Shown here piece by piece: positions 24,544 through 34,481 of a stretch of 64,000 nt of DNA. Position 1 is the stretch's first letter; the number at the start of each line of letters is the position of its first letter. The stretch is from contig NKYR01000071.1 of NCBI GenBank assembly GCA_003184365.1, forward strand, positions 62,001-126,000. Reading direction: 5' to 3'. The notes beneath the pieces were generated by a model. It saw only the letters and a program-made list of their open reading frames with translations, made no database searches and was not told where the DNA came from. The stretch comes from Evernia prunastri (taxonomy: Eukaryota > Ascomycota > Lecanoromycetes > Lecanorales > Parmeliaceae). The position numbers and the translations under genes were made by a program.

Positions 24544-25507
24544 AATGATACAGTCTGGGGATCTTATCCCTTTAGATGATAGCTATTTGATGGAGTTTTT
24601 ATGGCGTTCAACACTGTAGCCTTGATAATATATTTGCGAAGAATGTCTCGAGAGTAAGTCTGCGAGACATATATGGCTGCCTGGCTACATGGTAGTTGAA
24701 GGAGATAGTCTGTACTTGTTTCAGGTTGCCACGGAATGTAGCCTAACCTTTCCCATCCCCGCGCGGCTCCTATCTTGAGGCTGAGTGAAGGCTAAGTAAG
24801 CTATTTTTAGGACACTCAACTCTTCAACTCGTGGCGGCTACATCTGAGAATGTCATTGATTTGTCTTTCAGTTGGAATCACAAAATAGACAAGTGGATAG
24901 TCTGCTCCATGTGGTGTTTTATGAGGATAAATTCTTGTTCCTCCTTCGAGGAACGAAACTCTAGACCAGACATGACTACTCTGGCAGCCTAGCCCAAAAG
25001 GGAGTAGCATGACACCACGGCGGAAATAAACCGGATTTAACACCTTGATGCCAGCGCGTGTTACTCAGGTACTTCTCCTCTCAAAGCATAGTCACTGTCA
25101 AAAGACATCATCCTTTGAACTTCGACCGCCGTAATTGCTTTAATGCTCATGATTAACTTATATACTCATGAGTCCGACTTGATAAAATTGTTAGAGTCGT
25201 CTTCACCTAGCATTTGACGAGTGTAGAAGTGAATCTTGCTTTGTTCAAGGATGGCTTAGGAGTTGAAGGATGATAGCTTTTGACATCAAATGTGAAGCAA
25301 GCACTCGAAGTGGTATGACTGCACCTCAACATCTGTGATTCTCAACACACACTCTACCGCCATTTCAGCACCTAATGCTAGAATTTCAAGCGTGATTCAG
25401 TCAACACTTCTGATTCCACCAACCTTCGTTATTGATCCCCCTTAAATACTGCTTCAAATTCGCTTCAAAGAGACACACCATCCACCAAGAAAAGGCTCAG
25501 CTTGAAC
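24544..25507. other. Divergent intergenic region
   Basis: Promoter space for the RTC5-like gene (minus) and the 2EXR-type gene (plus). No coding signal was recognised. Confidence 0.5.
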
Positions 25508-26512
25508 ATGGAGACACGTTACGGAACAAAAGAGAAGCCGACGACCAAGGTCACTGTCAGATCTCGGAATCGGGATGACCTCAGAGCTCGGAGAAACGCG
25601 GAATCGACTCTCTTTCGACTGCCTCTAGAGCTGAGGAATCGGATTTACGAATTTGTCTGCGGAGGGGAAACGATCCATGTCGAAGAGAAAGAACAGGGCT
25701 TGCTCCGTTACTTCTGCAGCGCTACACTATCGGAAGAGGAGGCGCAGAAGAAATTCGACACCTCAGACGCACCCTGGTATGCTCCCGAGACGGCCGATCG
25801 TCACAGGCACTGCTGCACCCACTGGTCCTCCAATCACATTTGTACCTCCACACTCTTCCGTTACAAGCCTCGAGCAGAGTCGTTGGAGGTGAACATCCTA
25901 CGCTGCTGTCGGCAAGTGTATCAGGAGGCGAAGTTTGTGCCGTATCGGTCCAACAACTTTTTCTTCCGCGAAGCCGCCACGTTGATTCGGTTCTGCTCTC
26001 AAGTACCGGAACAATGCAGGAACATGATACGTCGTCTTCATGTGGAGCTGTCCGACAACTTCGAAGACATCTACGACCCAAATCTTTGGAGAACGGCTTT
26101 TCGAACCGTCGCAACCTCCCTACCAGGCCTGCAGAGATTCTACATCGCCATCGAGCTTTGCCCTTCTGACGACCTCCCCCGCGACGAACAAGCTACGCCG
26201 ATAGAGAAGCTATTGTTCAGTCAAGTCTTGCAGGTGGGCCAGCTCAGCCTGAGAACTGTCACCGTCGTCATCTGTGATAAGCATTTTTTGGATGGGTGGC
26301 TCAGGTTAAACCTCCCTACTGAGGAAATCGAACAGCTACAGACGGAAGAGCGGTGGACCTTGGCGCAGAAACAGAAATGGTCGCGGTATCTAAGGGACGC
26401 ATTGCTTCACTATGAAGATCGCTATTCGATTTTCGCGAAATTGAAGCGTGAGGCCCGGGAGCAAGGCAGGATCTTCAGATTGTTAGGTGATCTTCCTTCG
26501 CAACTGAGCTGA
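25508..26512 (+). CDS. 2EXR/DUF7730-type domain protein
   Basis: Single-exon gene of 334 residues with the first ATG at 25508. After a basic leader rich in Lys/Arg, the motif 'LFRLPLELRNRIYEFVCGG' (about residues 36-54) marks the family. It is followed by a Cys/His-rich insert ('HRHCCTHWSSNHICTSTL') and the conserved 'VNILRCCRQVYQEAKFVPYRSN' block (quoted in part). The C-terminal half is helical and charged. No signal peptide or membrane segment is seen. Function is unknown; proteins of this type are numerous in filamentous ascomycetes. The Cys/His insert is not a recognised zinc motif. Confidence 0.8.
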   Translation: METRYGTKEKPTTKVTVRSRNRDDLRARRNAESTLFRLPLELRNRIYEFVCGGETIHVEEKEQGLLRYFCSATLSEEEAQKKFDTSDAPWYAPETADRHRHCCTHWSSNHICTSTLFRYKPRAESLEVNILRCCRQVYQEAKFVPYRSNNFFFREAATLIRFCSQVPEQCRNMIRRLHVELSDNFEDIYDPNLWRTAFRTVATSLPGLQRFYIAIELCPSDDLPRDEQATPIEKLLFSQVLQVGQLSLRTVTVVICDKHFLDGWLRLNLPTEEIEQLQTEERWTLAQKQKWSRYLRDALLHYEDRYSIFAKLKREAREQGRIFRLLGDLPSQLS

Positions 26513-28151
26513 AAACTGTGGCTGCTGGATCACAACGAGCGAACTCTATCACATAGCTGACTTCGGCTTTGTCGAGGTACTGAATCATGGCGTGCCACCT
26601 TAATATCCGAGCAGGTCCTTTCTTGTTCACCGACTCGCGCAGCGGAAAGGCGAGGACCAGGCTATGCTCCAAAGCCCCAACATTAAAGCCTAGACCGTCA
26701 ATACAAAGATAAAAAAGACGCGAATCAACCAGCAGAGTACAATCACCTTGAAAACCGTTGCATATCCTTCCTTCCTTTTGCCCCCTTTGTCCAAATCCTG
26801 CGTTTACCTTATCTGTACCCAGTCTCCTGGAAAATTCTTGTACCCTTATTATTGTTTCATTGACCACACCATCAGAGAGGGTCTTCAAACACATGAGACG
26901 CGACCGGAAATTGCCCATATCTTGACTTTATCGCCTGGAATCCATTGCCCATGACAAGCGCCAGCTTCAAGAGTACCATTGACGACCAAGTCCATTTTGG
27001 TCTTATTCGTAAGGAGGAGCAATATACGTGCGGGCGAATGAATGCGACTCACTGCAGAGAGATGCACGAATATGGCTAGGAGTGCTCTACACGATAGCGC
27101 TAGGATGCTTTTGAGACGGTGCGCGTAGTGCTACTCTCGGCTTGCGGGCCGGCTTGGGAGCATCAGATACTTTTAGTCCACTTACTGCTCTTCAGATCCG
27201 GGTTGGTGTTCGCGCCTCTCTGAGAGTGTTATTCACTACACTTGAGAGGGGTTGTGAGACACTTTCTGGATGCGCGCCGGGGTCGCTCTATTATGGTTCA
27301 TCGCTGCAAAGGCACGGATTCATTCAGGGGATTCCCGTTAGTACAGATCAGCGTTGGGATGTATTAACATTTATCATCTTTGAAGCGATCCTGCAGGTGC
27401 TCGGATCCGATAACTAACAGTCGACTGAAGAGGTGCGAATGTTTCTTTTGCCATATTATAACACATATCGTTGAAAAGGATAAGGTTCCACTTCTTAGCG
27501 GTGGAAAGTGTTAATGGTTTACCTCGGTGCAGATAACAAGGCCAGGACGGGTCTTGCCAATTGCTACGATTAGACCGAGAGGTGATGTCCGATGCGATGA
27601 GATCAAGTGACATACAATAGTGTAAGGATGCTGCAAGCTAGGTATCTCTCCCTCCTGTCAAAGATGCTAGAGGACACCAATTGATCCCATTTGGGGCCGA
27701 AAGGGTATCTGCTCTCTTCTTTTAGTGGCAATGGAGCCCCATGGACATAACACCTCTTGCTTCATATCCGCACGACCCAGGAGAAATCTCAACCAGTATG
27801 ACGTCAAGACAAACATTGTAGGCCTCCATGGGCAAGCTTTGGCCATCCTCGGCTGGTTGGATGATCGGCGCCATGGTCACCTGGAAAGGTTGCAATACGG
27901 AATGATAGGTAGACGCCCGATGGGATGGAACATGCAGTCGGCACCGCGATGGTGCACTAGCTGCTTCTTCTTCTCTAATATCTCCGTGTCCCCCACCTTT
28001 CGAGCTCTCGCCGTTCTTCCTCTTCCACAACCTCTTCCACAACCCTACAACCCGAAGACTCATTTCGAAGATCCATCTAAGCTGTCTTAAAACCCATTTT
28101 CAAGCTACGATCGAGTCATCCGTTAGTGTCTCAACGAAGCTTCCTTCAACA
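26513..28151. other. Intergenic, one weak minus-strand coding candidate
   Basis: Minus-strand frames at about 27000-26890 ('NGTLEAGACHGQWIPGDKV') and 26800-26520 ('LEHSLVLAFPLRESVNKK') have protein-like composition. They do not join into a model with a start codon, and the second runs into the 3' end of the neighbouring gene. I see nothing firm in 27070-28150. Confidence 0.3.
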
Positions 28152-28834
28152 ATGACCCTCGGTACGTGGAACCCTACGAGGTCCAATTTGAAAAAAGCTC
28201 CGCCTCTGACACAGATACAGCCAGGGACAACGCCATGAGTAGGAGATGCACTGCCGCGAGACTATCCGACTACTCCCTCCCGCCTCCCCCCTCTGTCGAC
28301 CCCTTACCGAAATAGAACCTCTGGAACGACCTCGACAGCGTCAAAGCCATCATCGTCGGCCTCCTACACGCCGACAGCCTCCTAACACCCGAGCACGTCG
28401 CCGCCATTCTCCGAGCCCGGAACCCGTCTGCATATGGGGCCCTGACGGCGCGGGACGTCGATTTGGTGTTCAGCTGGCTGAGGAGCAATCGCGACGCGCC
28501 CGACAACCCGTACGACTTCATGTTCCACAAGCCGAACAGGGCGAACGGCGCGAAGGAGATCTCGCTCGTGCTGGCCGAGATGCGGTCGTCCGTCTTGCTG
28601 GGTCTGTTGGAGACGGAGGCGGGCGTTGCCGGGGCGACGGGGAGGGCGCATGAGAGGATGGAGTATCTGAAGAAGGCGGGGAGGGGGGTGAAGGAATGGG
28701 ATTCCGACATCAAGATGATTAGAAAGGAGGAGCGGCAAAAGGCGAAGGCGGAGAAGGCGGAGGGGTCTTCGAATATGGAAGAAGAAGGGGTCAAGGCGGA
28801 TGAGAAAAAGGACGGAAGCGCTGGCACCGAGTAG
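28152..28834 (+). CDS. Small hypothetical protein, 5' exons unresolved
   Basis: A clear coding exon runs from 28316 (after an ...AAATAG acceptor) to the TAG ending at 28834, giving about 172 residues. It reads 'LWNDLDSVKAIIVGLLHAD', 'LTPEHVAAILRARNPSAYG' and 'FMFHKPNRANGAKEISLVL', and ends in a long Lys/Glu-rich, probably coiled or disordered tail. Upstream, ATG at 28152 (context CAACAATGACC) is followed at once by a GTACGT donor, and a mini-exon around 28221-28238 with a GTAGGA donor is possible. With those choices the phase is off by two bases at 28316, so the 5' structure is uncertain. Family not recognised. No signal peptide is visible. Confidence 0.55.
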
Positions 28835-29832
28835 GAGTAAGAGAGGGCTCTCTTTCTGTCCCATGGAGCCGCCATTGACGCATCCAAGCGATAGATCGAG
28901 TCACTCTGTTTCGGTTGCTCATGTCAATCTAGCATCAATATCTGTCTGCTTCACGGCGAGTACGACTCTCGTGTTTGCGAAACCATCTTTCTGAATCACG
29001 GCCTACCACAGAGTAGAGCATTTCACTCTTTGCACGTGTGCGCGGTGATGGTGTTCAGGATTATTCTTTCGAAACACTATCTCTTTTCTCTAGAACGGTA
29101 AGATAGCCAGGCACCAGACTTGCATCTAAAATCCTGTGAGTCGCTTCACTCACATGTGCAGGGTCCTGTCTGAATAACAGCCCAGTCATCTCCATATCTC
29201 TAAAAGGCCGTTGGCGATGAGTACAAACCCACCAGACCTCAGCGCCTCCCCGCTTTCTCATTCCACACGATGCCAAGACCCTTGATGCGTAAAAAGCACG
29301 CATGCATGACAGCTGCGAGAATGTTTTGCCCACAAGAGCTCAAGGCATGACGTTTTGGATTTCATTTGAGGGGGGTACACGCATAGGTATGAGAGGTTCG
29401 CCAGCTCAATGACTCTGTGGTATGCAACCCATAGCTTTGCGCCAGATCGCCCAACGTCAAGACAGCGGTTCCTCAAGTACGACGACTTCTGAGTTTCTTG
29501 CGTTCGGCAGCAGCGACGTAAAGCAGATAATAATGGGGGTTTGATATACCTACCATGCGCTTGCGTTCTCTCACATCCTGCGCAAGTATAGATAGTTATT
29601 ATGGCTTGGCAGACATTGACTGCGAAACAGTATATGTCAGCAGTAGAGAATGGATCGGCTATTATATGACAGGAGCAGTGCTCCATGGTACATGATGTCC
29701 TACATATCTCACTTAGTAATCGAGAGACGGACACAAACTTCCGTGAGATTTTGCTTGAAATAATAGCAGTACCGGCCCCGGAAGAAATCAGACGTATATA
29801 CCAGTAGCTGGCCACTATTTACCGCGCCACGA
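28835..29832. other. Intergenic
   Basis: ORFs on both strands here lack conserved patterns and have no supported splice structure; nothing firm was recognised. Confidence 0.5.
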
Positions 29833-31320
29833 CTAGTTAGAGACTTCCACCTCACTAGCTGGAACGCCCTTCTCCTCATGAACGACCGAAGCCTTGCGCT
29901 GCTCATCCGCAACATCTCCGAGAAAGCCGTCCTGGTCACGGTATCCAATCTTCGTCTCACGAAACCCATCGAGCTCTTTCGCATAGAGAGTGTTTAAGTA
30001 AATCGGAAACGCGAAGGCGACGAAGAATCCAACTAGCGGAACACACATTGCGATATGATAGCCCTTGTGATCGGCCACGAGGCCAGTGAGAGCAGGGAAG
30101 AGCGCACCGCCCGAGACAGAAGCTACGATCCAAGACGAGCCGCGCTTAGTATGACGGCCTAATCCACGGATGGAGAGGGTGAAGATGGTTGGAAAGACGC
30201 ACGATTCAAAGAAGAGGACCAGAGAAAGGGCAGCCACCCCTCCTTCGCCGTGGATACCCATTGAGGCGGCGATGAAGATCATGACAAAAGTCAAGAATAC
30301 CATGAGGATCCATCTAGGTTTGACGAAAATCATAGCGCCGGCTGCTGCAAAGCGGCCGAGTGCAAAGAGACCCTGAGCAATGGCGTAGCGGTCTGAGCCT
30401 TGGGATGCGGTGATGCCGGCACTCTCAATTGAATACTTGATGAACTGGGAAGCGACTCCGACTTGGGCGCCGACATAGCAGAACTGCGCGGCCACGCCAA
30501 AGAAGAGCTTGTACTGCTTGCGCAAGGGCTTGTCGACGTAGCCTGTGAGACCGGAGCACTGCTCGGCTTGGAGAGCCATGTCGGCATCTGTCACTTCTGG
30601 GATCGGGGAGAAGAAGAAGACGACGGCGAGGGAGAAGACGAAGACGGCGATGCCGAGGTAGGTCCATTGTACATTGGTGAGATCGTCTGGGTCGTTGCTT
30701 GTGAAGAACACGCGGGAGGCCAGAAGTGGGGCCATGACCGAGCCGATGGCTTGGAAGGATTGGGAGATCTCGAGACGGAATTCCGATAGCCTCGGTGGAC
30801 CGCAGGTGGCGATGAATGGGTTGGCGGAAGTTTCGAGCGTGGAGAGACCGGAGCCAACGATGAAGAGGGAGCCGCAGAAGCCGGCGAAGGATCTTTTCAC
30901 AGCGGAGGGCCAGAACATGAGTGCACCGACTCCGTAGATGCATAGGCCTGTGATGAAGGTCCACCTGTAGCCGAATTTGCGGACAACCCATCCGGAGTAC
31001 GTAGGCGGGCCGACCAAGTACGCACCGAAATAGGCGCCTTGGAGACCACCAGCTTTGGCCGCTGTGATGTTGAGGGACGTTTGGAATTTGGCATTAAGGA
31101 CATCTAAGAGGCCGTAGGCGAAACCCCAGAGAAAGAAGAGGACTGTGACGAGCACTATGGGGAGAATGGACTGCTTGACTGTGAGCGCTGAGGCCCCGGT
31201 TAGGCCTCTATTGGAGACGCTTTTGCCGTGCTGCTGGCTCATGTTGTTGGTGTTGGAAGGGTGTCCATCATCGACATCGTTGTCTTCGGAGATCCTGGGA
31301 CCTTTCTTAGAGAAGAACAT
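29833..31320 (-). CDS. MFS sugar permease, fucose permease (FHS) type
   Basis: Single exon of 495 residues from ATG 31320. After a hydrophilic N-terminus, about twelve hydrophobic segments follow. The first is 'ILPIVLVTVLFFLWGFAYGL' (about 51-70), whose FFxWGFxxGLxDxLN pattern is the hallmark of the FucP / glucose-galactose family. Next are 'GAYFGAYLVGPPTYSGW', 'FCGSLFIVGSGLSTLETSAN' (with the conserved G..xLETxxNP) and, in the second half, 'FESCVFPTIFTLSIRGLG'. These match fungal L-fucose:H+ symporter-like proteins, which sit in the plasma membrane and import monosaccharides. The actual sugar is unknown. A central hydrophilic loop lies at about 245-270. The gene is isolated, with no sugar-catabolic neighbour in the window. 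Confidence 0.9.
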   Translation of the reverse strand: MFFSKKGPRISEDNDVDDGHPSNTNNMSQQHGKSVSNRGLTGASALTVKQSILPIVLVTVLFFLWGFAYGLLDVLNAKFQTSLNITAAKAGGLQGAYFGAYLVGPPTYSGWVVRKFGYRWTFITGLCIYGVGALMFWPSAVKRSFAGFCGSLFIVGSGLSTLETSANPFIATCGPPRLSEFRLEISQSFQAIGSVMAPLLASRVFFTSNDPDDLTNVQWTYLGIAVFVFSLAVVFFFSPIPEVTDADMALQAEQCSGLTGYVDKPLRKQYKLFFGVAAQFCYVGAQVGVASQFIKYSIESAGITASQGSDRYAIAQGLFALGRFAAAGAMIFVKPRWILMVFLTFVMIFIAASMGIHGEGGVAALSLVLFFESCVFPTIFTLSIRGLGRHTKRGSSWIVASVSGGALFPALTGLVADHKGYHIAMCVPLVGFFVAFAFPIYLNTLYAKELDGFRETKIGYRDQDGFLGDVADEQRKASVVHEEKGVPASEVEVSN

Positions 31321-33044
31321 CTTGGCGGATGCAGAGAAGAATGAGAAAGTCTGGCACTATGCAGGAGGGGAGTAGGCTTTGATAGATCGAGTGGTCCCAG
31401 CGGACTCAAGATGCGAGAGAAGACTATGAAGCTCGCTCTGAGGGGCCACAAAATCTGAGCAAGTACGGATAACTTATAAATTTATCCAAAGCTCTTAGCA
31501 CAAAGATGGTAGTTCCAGAAAACTTTCTCGGGATAAGCTAGGAGCTTTCTAGAAGCGATGTTAAAATGAACCCAGAGAGCCGAGTAGATCCAATTGTTTG
31601 GGAACGACCAGAAAGATAAGATCCAAGACCCTCAACCAAGTTTCATGAAAGATAACCTTAATCAAAAGCGAGGGGACGATCTTATGCAAGAAGAAATGTT
31701 CACTCCGAAAGTGCCACACTGGGTCCAGTCAGGTTCAAGAGCGCCAAACTCATTATCCACATGGGAACCTCTTAAAACAAATAGAGGGAGGAACAAGGAG
31801 AGGAATGCTGGGAGAAAGAGACAAAAAGTAGTTTAACGGCAGGACCAATTCATCGGGACCACAAGCCTGCCAAGCCACGAATGCATATGTTGTAGTGACT
31901 GGAACTTCGCCGTAACAATTGGTTTAAAACAAGACAGATGTCTAGTCACCACACCGTAGCTAATCCCGTAGGGACTTTCCAGCTGGGGGGGCAAGTCATG
32001 GAAGATGTTGCGGCAGATTTCCGTTGTGCGGGGAACCAGTGTGCTAACTCCAACTGCTCTAGCCTCTATGCAGCAGACGTGGCGGTCGTGGGTTGAACGC
32101 AAGGTAGATCTTCGACGGCACCCAAGACGATGCATCTGTGCGTCTGGGCATGCTTGGCTAATGCGACTCTTTTTCGTTGACGAGGGTGCGGTTGCTGTCG
32201 ATAGGTGTTTTGAGACCTACCGCCGTCTTGGCGATACTATCTTTGACTGCTTACTGCAACTGGCAATCGGTCCGCACGTCTTGGTATACTAGATGCAAAG
32301 GGCCAAAAATCAATCTGTCAGCATTCGAAAACGGCAGTGGAGCGTTTGACGCATGCCTGGTTGTATGATATGTTGAAATAAAATGATGTGATTAAAATAT
32401 CTTGGGAAGATTAGTTGATTATTCCAAATCAATCAAGACTCGAAGCTCTGTTGTTACGCAAAAACGTTACCTCTTCTCCAGTCGGGTTGGCACATTTGCA
32501 ATCTTATGCAATGACGGTGTTATCTAAAGGGAGATCGCACCAGCCGGTCCCCGAGAGGAGGCTGTTGCCGAGACGAAATACCGTCGCCCTTGAACCAACA
32601 TCAATAAACGGGTGTTTTTTATTGACTCCGGCGTGGTGGAGAGGATAGGAGTAGAGCAAGAGAGACTTCATACTTAAGCGAAACAAAGATCAGGCCGGAC
32701 TCACGTGGCGGAGTTCGAAACAAACACTGGCCAAGGTATGGATCATACAGCGACTGATGATACGCTTGTACGATGTCAAAACCGCTGTCTGGCGCCCACG
32801 TATATCCAAGACAATACAATTGATACAGAGATTCTCCCATTTAAATAAAACAACGTGGGTCTATATGAAAGCTCTGCTTAGAAAGCGAAAATGAAAACTA
32901 TATACGCATATACTCACTTGGATCTGCAATATGTTCTATGTAAACAACGCTCCATGGGAAGAGTTTAGAATCATTTGCTTAGCTCGGAAAAGATCGATGG
33001 TCAAAGGACTAACTTCATGGCTGGGAACAAGAACGTCCGCAGAG
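31321..33044. other. Intergenic, AT-rich
   Basis: Promoter side of the MFS gene followed by 1.5 kb of AT-rich DNA. No ORF with an ATG start and protein-like content was supported. Confidence 0.5.
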
Positions 33045-34133
33045 CTACACCACCCCGGATTTGAATTCATCGGAGACCTTTGCTGGATCCCGACGTCTTT
33101 GCCATAACACGGACCTTGCAAACCAAATATCATGGAGTGCCATGAATGCTATCAGCAGACTGAAAAACATGACTATGCTCACGCTAATGACAAGTATCAG
33201 ACAGGAAAACCATCTTGAAACATAAGCGAAGGGGGCCCATTCCGGTACAGAATCCTGCAAGGAGCCCTGTACGGCGAGCTCAACTTGCATGGCATTCAAA
33301 GCGACAGACAACACCGCATAAACTGAGAGTATTGGAGCAAGGAAGCGTGCTAGATACGCACCCCACTGCGCATCGATATGGTGGAAAGTAAACTTTCCGA
33401 GGAAGATACGCGCACACATGTTGAGACGACTAAGACGAAGCTCTCCATAGCGGTACCTCGGACTAACGCTATCATCGGGTAGATTCTGAAAAGCGGCCAT
33501 GAATCTGGCAAAGCGTTCAAAAGTAATGCTGTCGGAGTCATGCGTCGAGATTGATCCGTCATTCTTCGGAATCAAAGCCAGCTGATGCTCATCACCCGTG
33601 GCTAATCGGAAATCACACTCGTACCGAACGAGAAATGAATATGTTCGCAAGAAGCCGGTGATTGCCCTACGAAGCTCGACCGGTTGGGTACTTAAGAATT
33701 GCCAAAAAGCATACGAGAGTAGGTATTTCGGAATAGGCTTGATATATATGCGGTCATAGTACCACACCAGGTGAAGCTGGGGGTTTTCTGTGACGATGAT
33801 CTTTCGTCCTCGGACTGCTTGATGGTGCAAAGATGATATGTGCCAGTATCGAGGTGTTGAAACCTAAGGTCCTCCAATCAGCCCCGGGAATGTACTCAGA
33901 CTGAATCTCTTACTTACCAGCCAGAGCTTGGGAGCCAGTGTATCCAAATCAGTCGTCAAATGTTCTTCATCCAGATATTGTTTCAAATTCATGGACTCAG
34001 TCAATGCGACTCGCGGCTGTCCTGGCAAGGACGTACTACTCCCATCACACCAGCGAAGGTTGGTACCTTGTGCGGCAGTTTCTAATTTCAGCTGCTTGTT
34101 GAGCTCGAGTTCTGATGAGAATGGAACATCCAT
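33045..34133 (-). CDS. DUF6601-type membrane protein, two exons
   Basis: Exons 34133-33918 and 33863-33045 with a 54-bp intron (GTAAGT...CTTAG, phase 0) give 344 residues. The N-terminus is polar. Then follows the family core 'LWL...RGRKIIVTENPQLHLVWYYDRIYIKPIPKYLLSY' (quoted in part), matching the fungal DUF6601 arrangement of a conserved W/Y-rich block before two C-terminal membrane helices. These helices are about 'FLAPILSVYAVLSVALNAM' and 'WFSCLILVISVSIVMFFSLL'. Function is unknown. It is divergently transcribed from the NLR gene, 348 bp away, so the two may share promoter elements; that does not prove a common role. Confidence 0.8.
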
Positions 34134-34481
34134 GGCTCAGTGGGCAAAGCCTTGCTATTGAACTTTCATTCACTATAGCATTGCTTTAGTGCTATGAACT
34201 GCGGTCAAGGAGCTGTAGCTCCAGCCAACATAGGTCTAAGCAGGCGACTCTGTATTTCGAACACAGCAGAAGAGAGCCGAGAGGACTAAGAGTTGCGATT
34301 CTGGATCTAAAAATAGCATCCAGAGAAGCCTGATTTAGCTTGGCTTACGTTACCGTGCAGTCAGGCTTCAAGCCGGGTAGCCCCGTAACCAATCCCACCC
34401 TCCAGAGCTCGTCCTACTGGTTACAGTGTAGACAACGTCAAGCTATATATGCTGAGCTCACGTGCTTGATGGATTAGTCTG
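34134..34481. promoter_or_regulatory. Divergent promoter, DUF6601 gene / NLR gene
   Basis: The 348 bp between divergent start codons. A TATATAT element at about 34444-34450 lies some 35 bp upstream of the NLR ATG proposed at 34482. Confidence 0.4.

Noticed and set aside
28246..28653. 135-aa Arg-rich plus-strand ORF and 205-aa antisense ORF over the small hypothetical gene
   Set aside because: The frame continuing to 28834 has far better protein character; the other two are its shadows.
29258..29815. 185-aa minus-strand ORF downstream of the MFS gene
   Set aside because: No conserved pattern, Cys and Ser content like random translation, and no supported start or splice sites.
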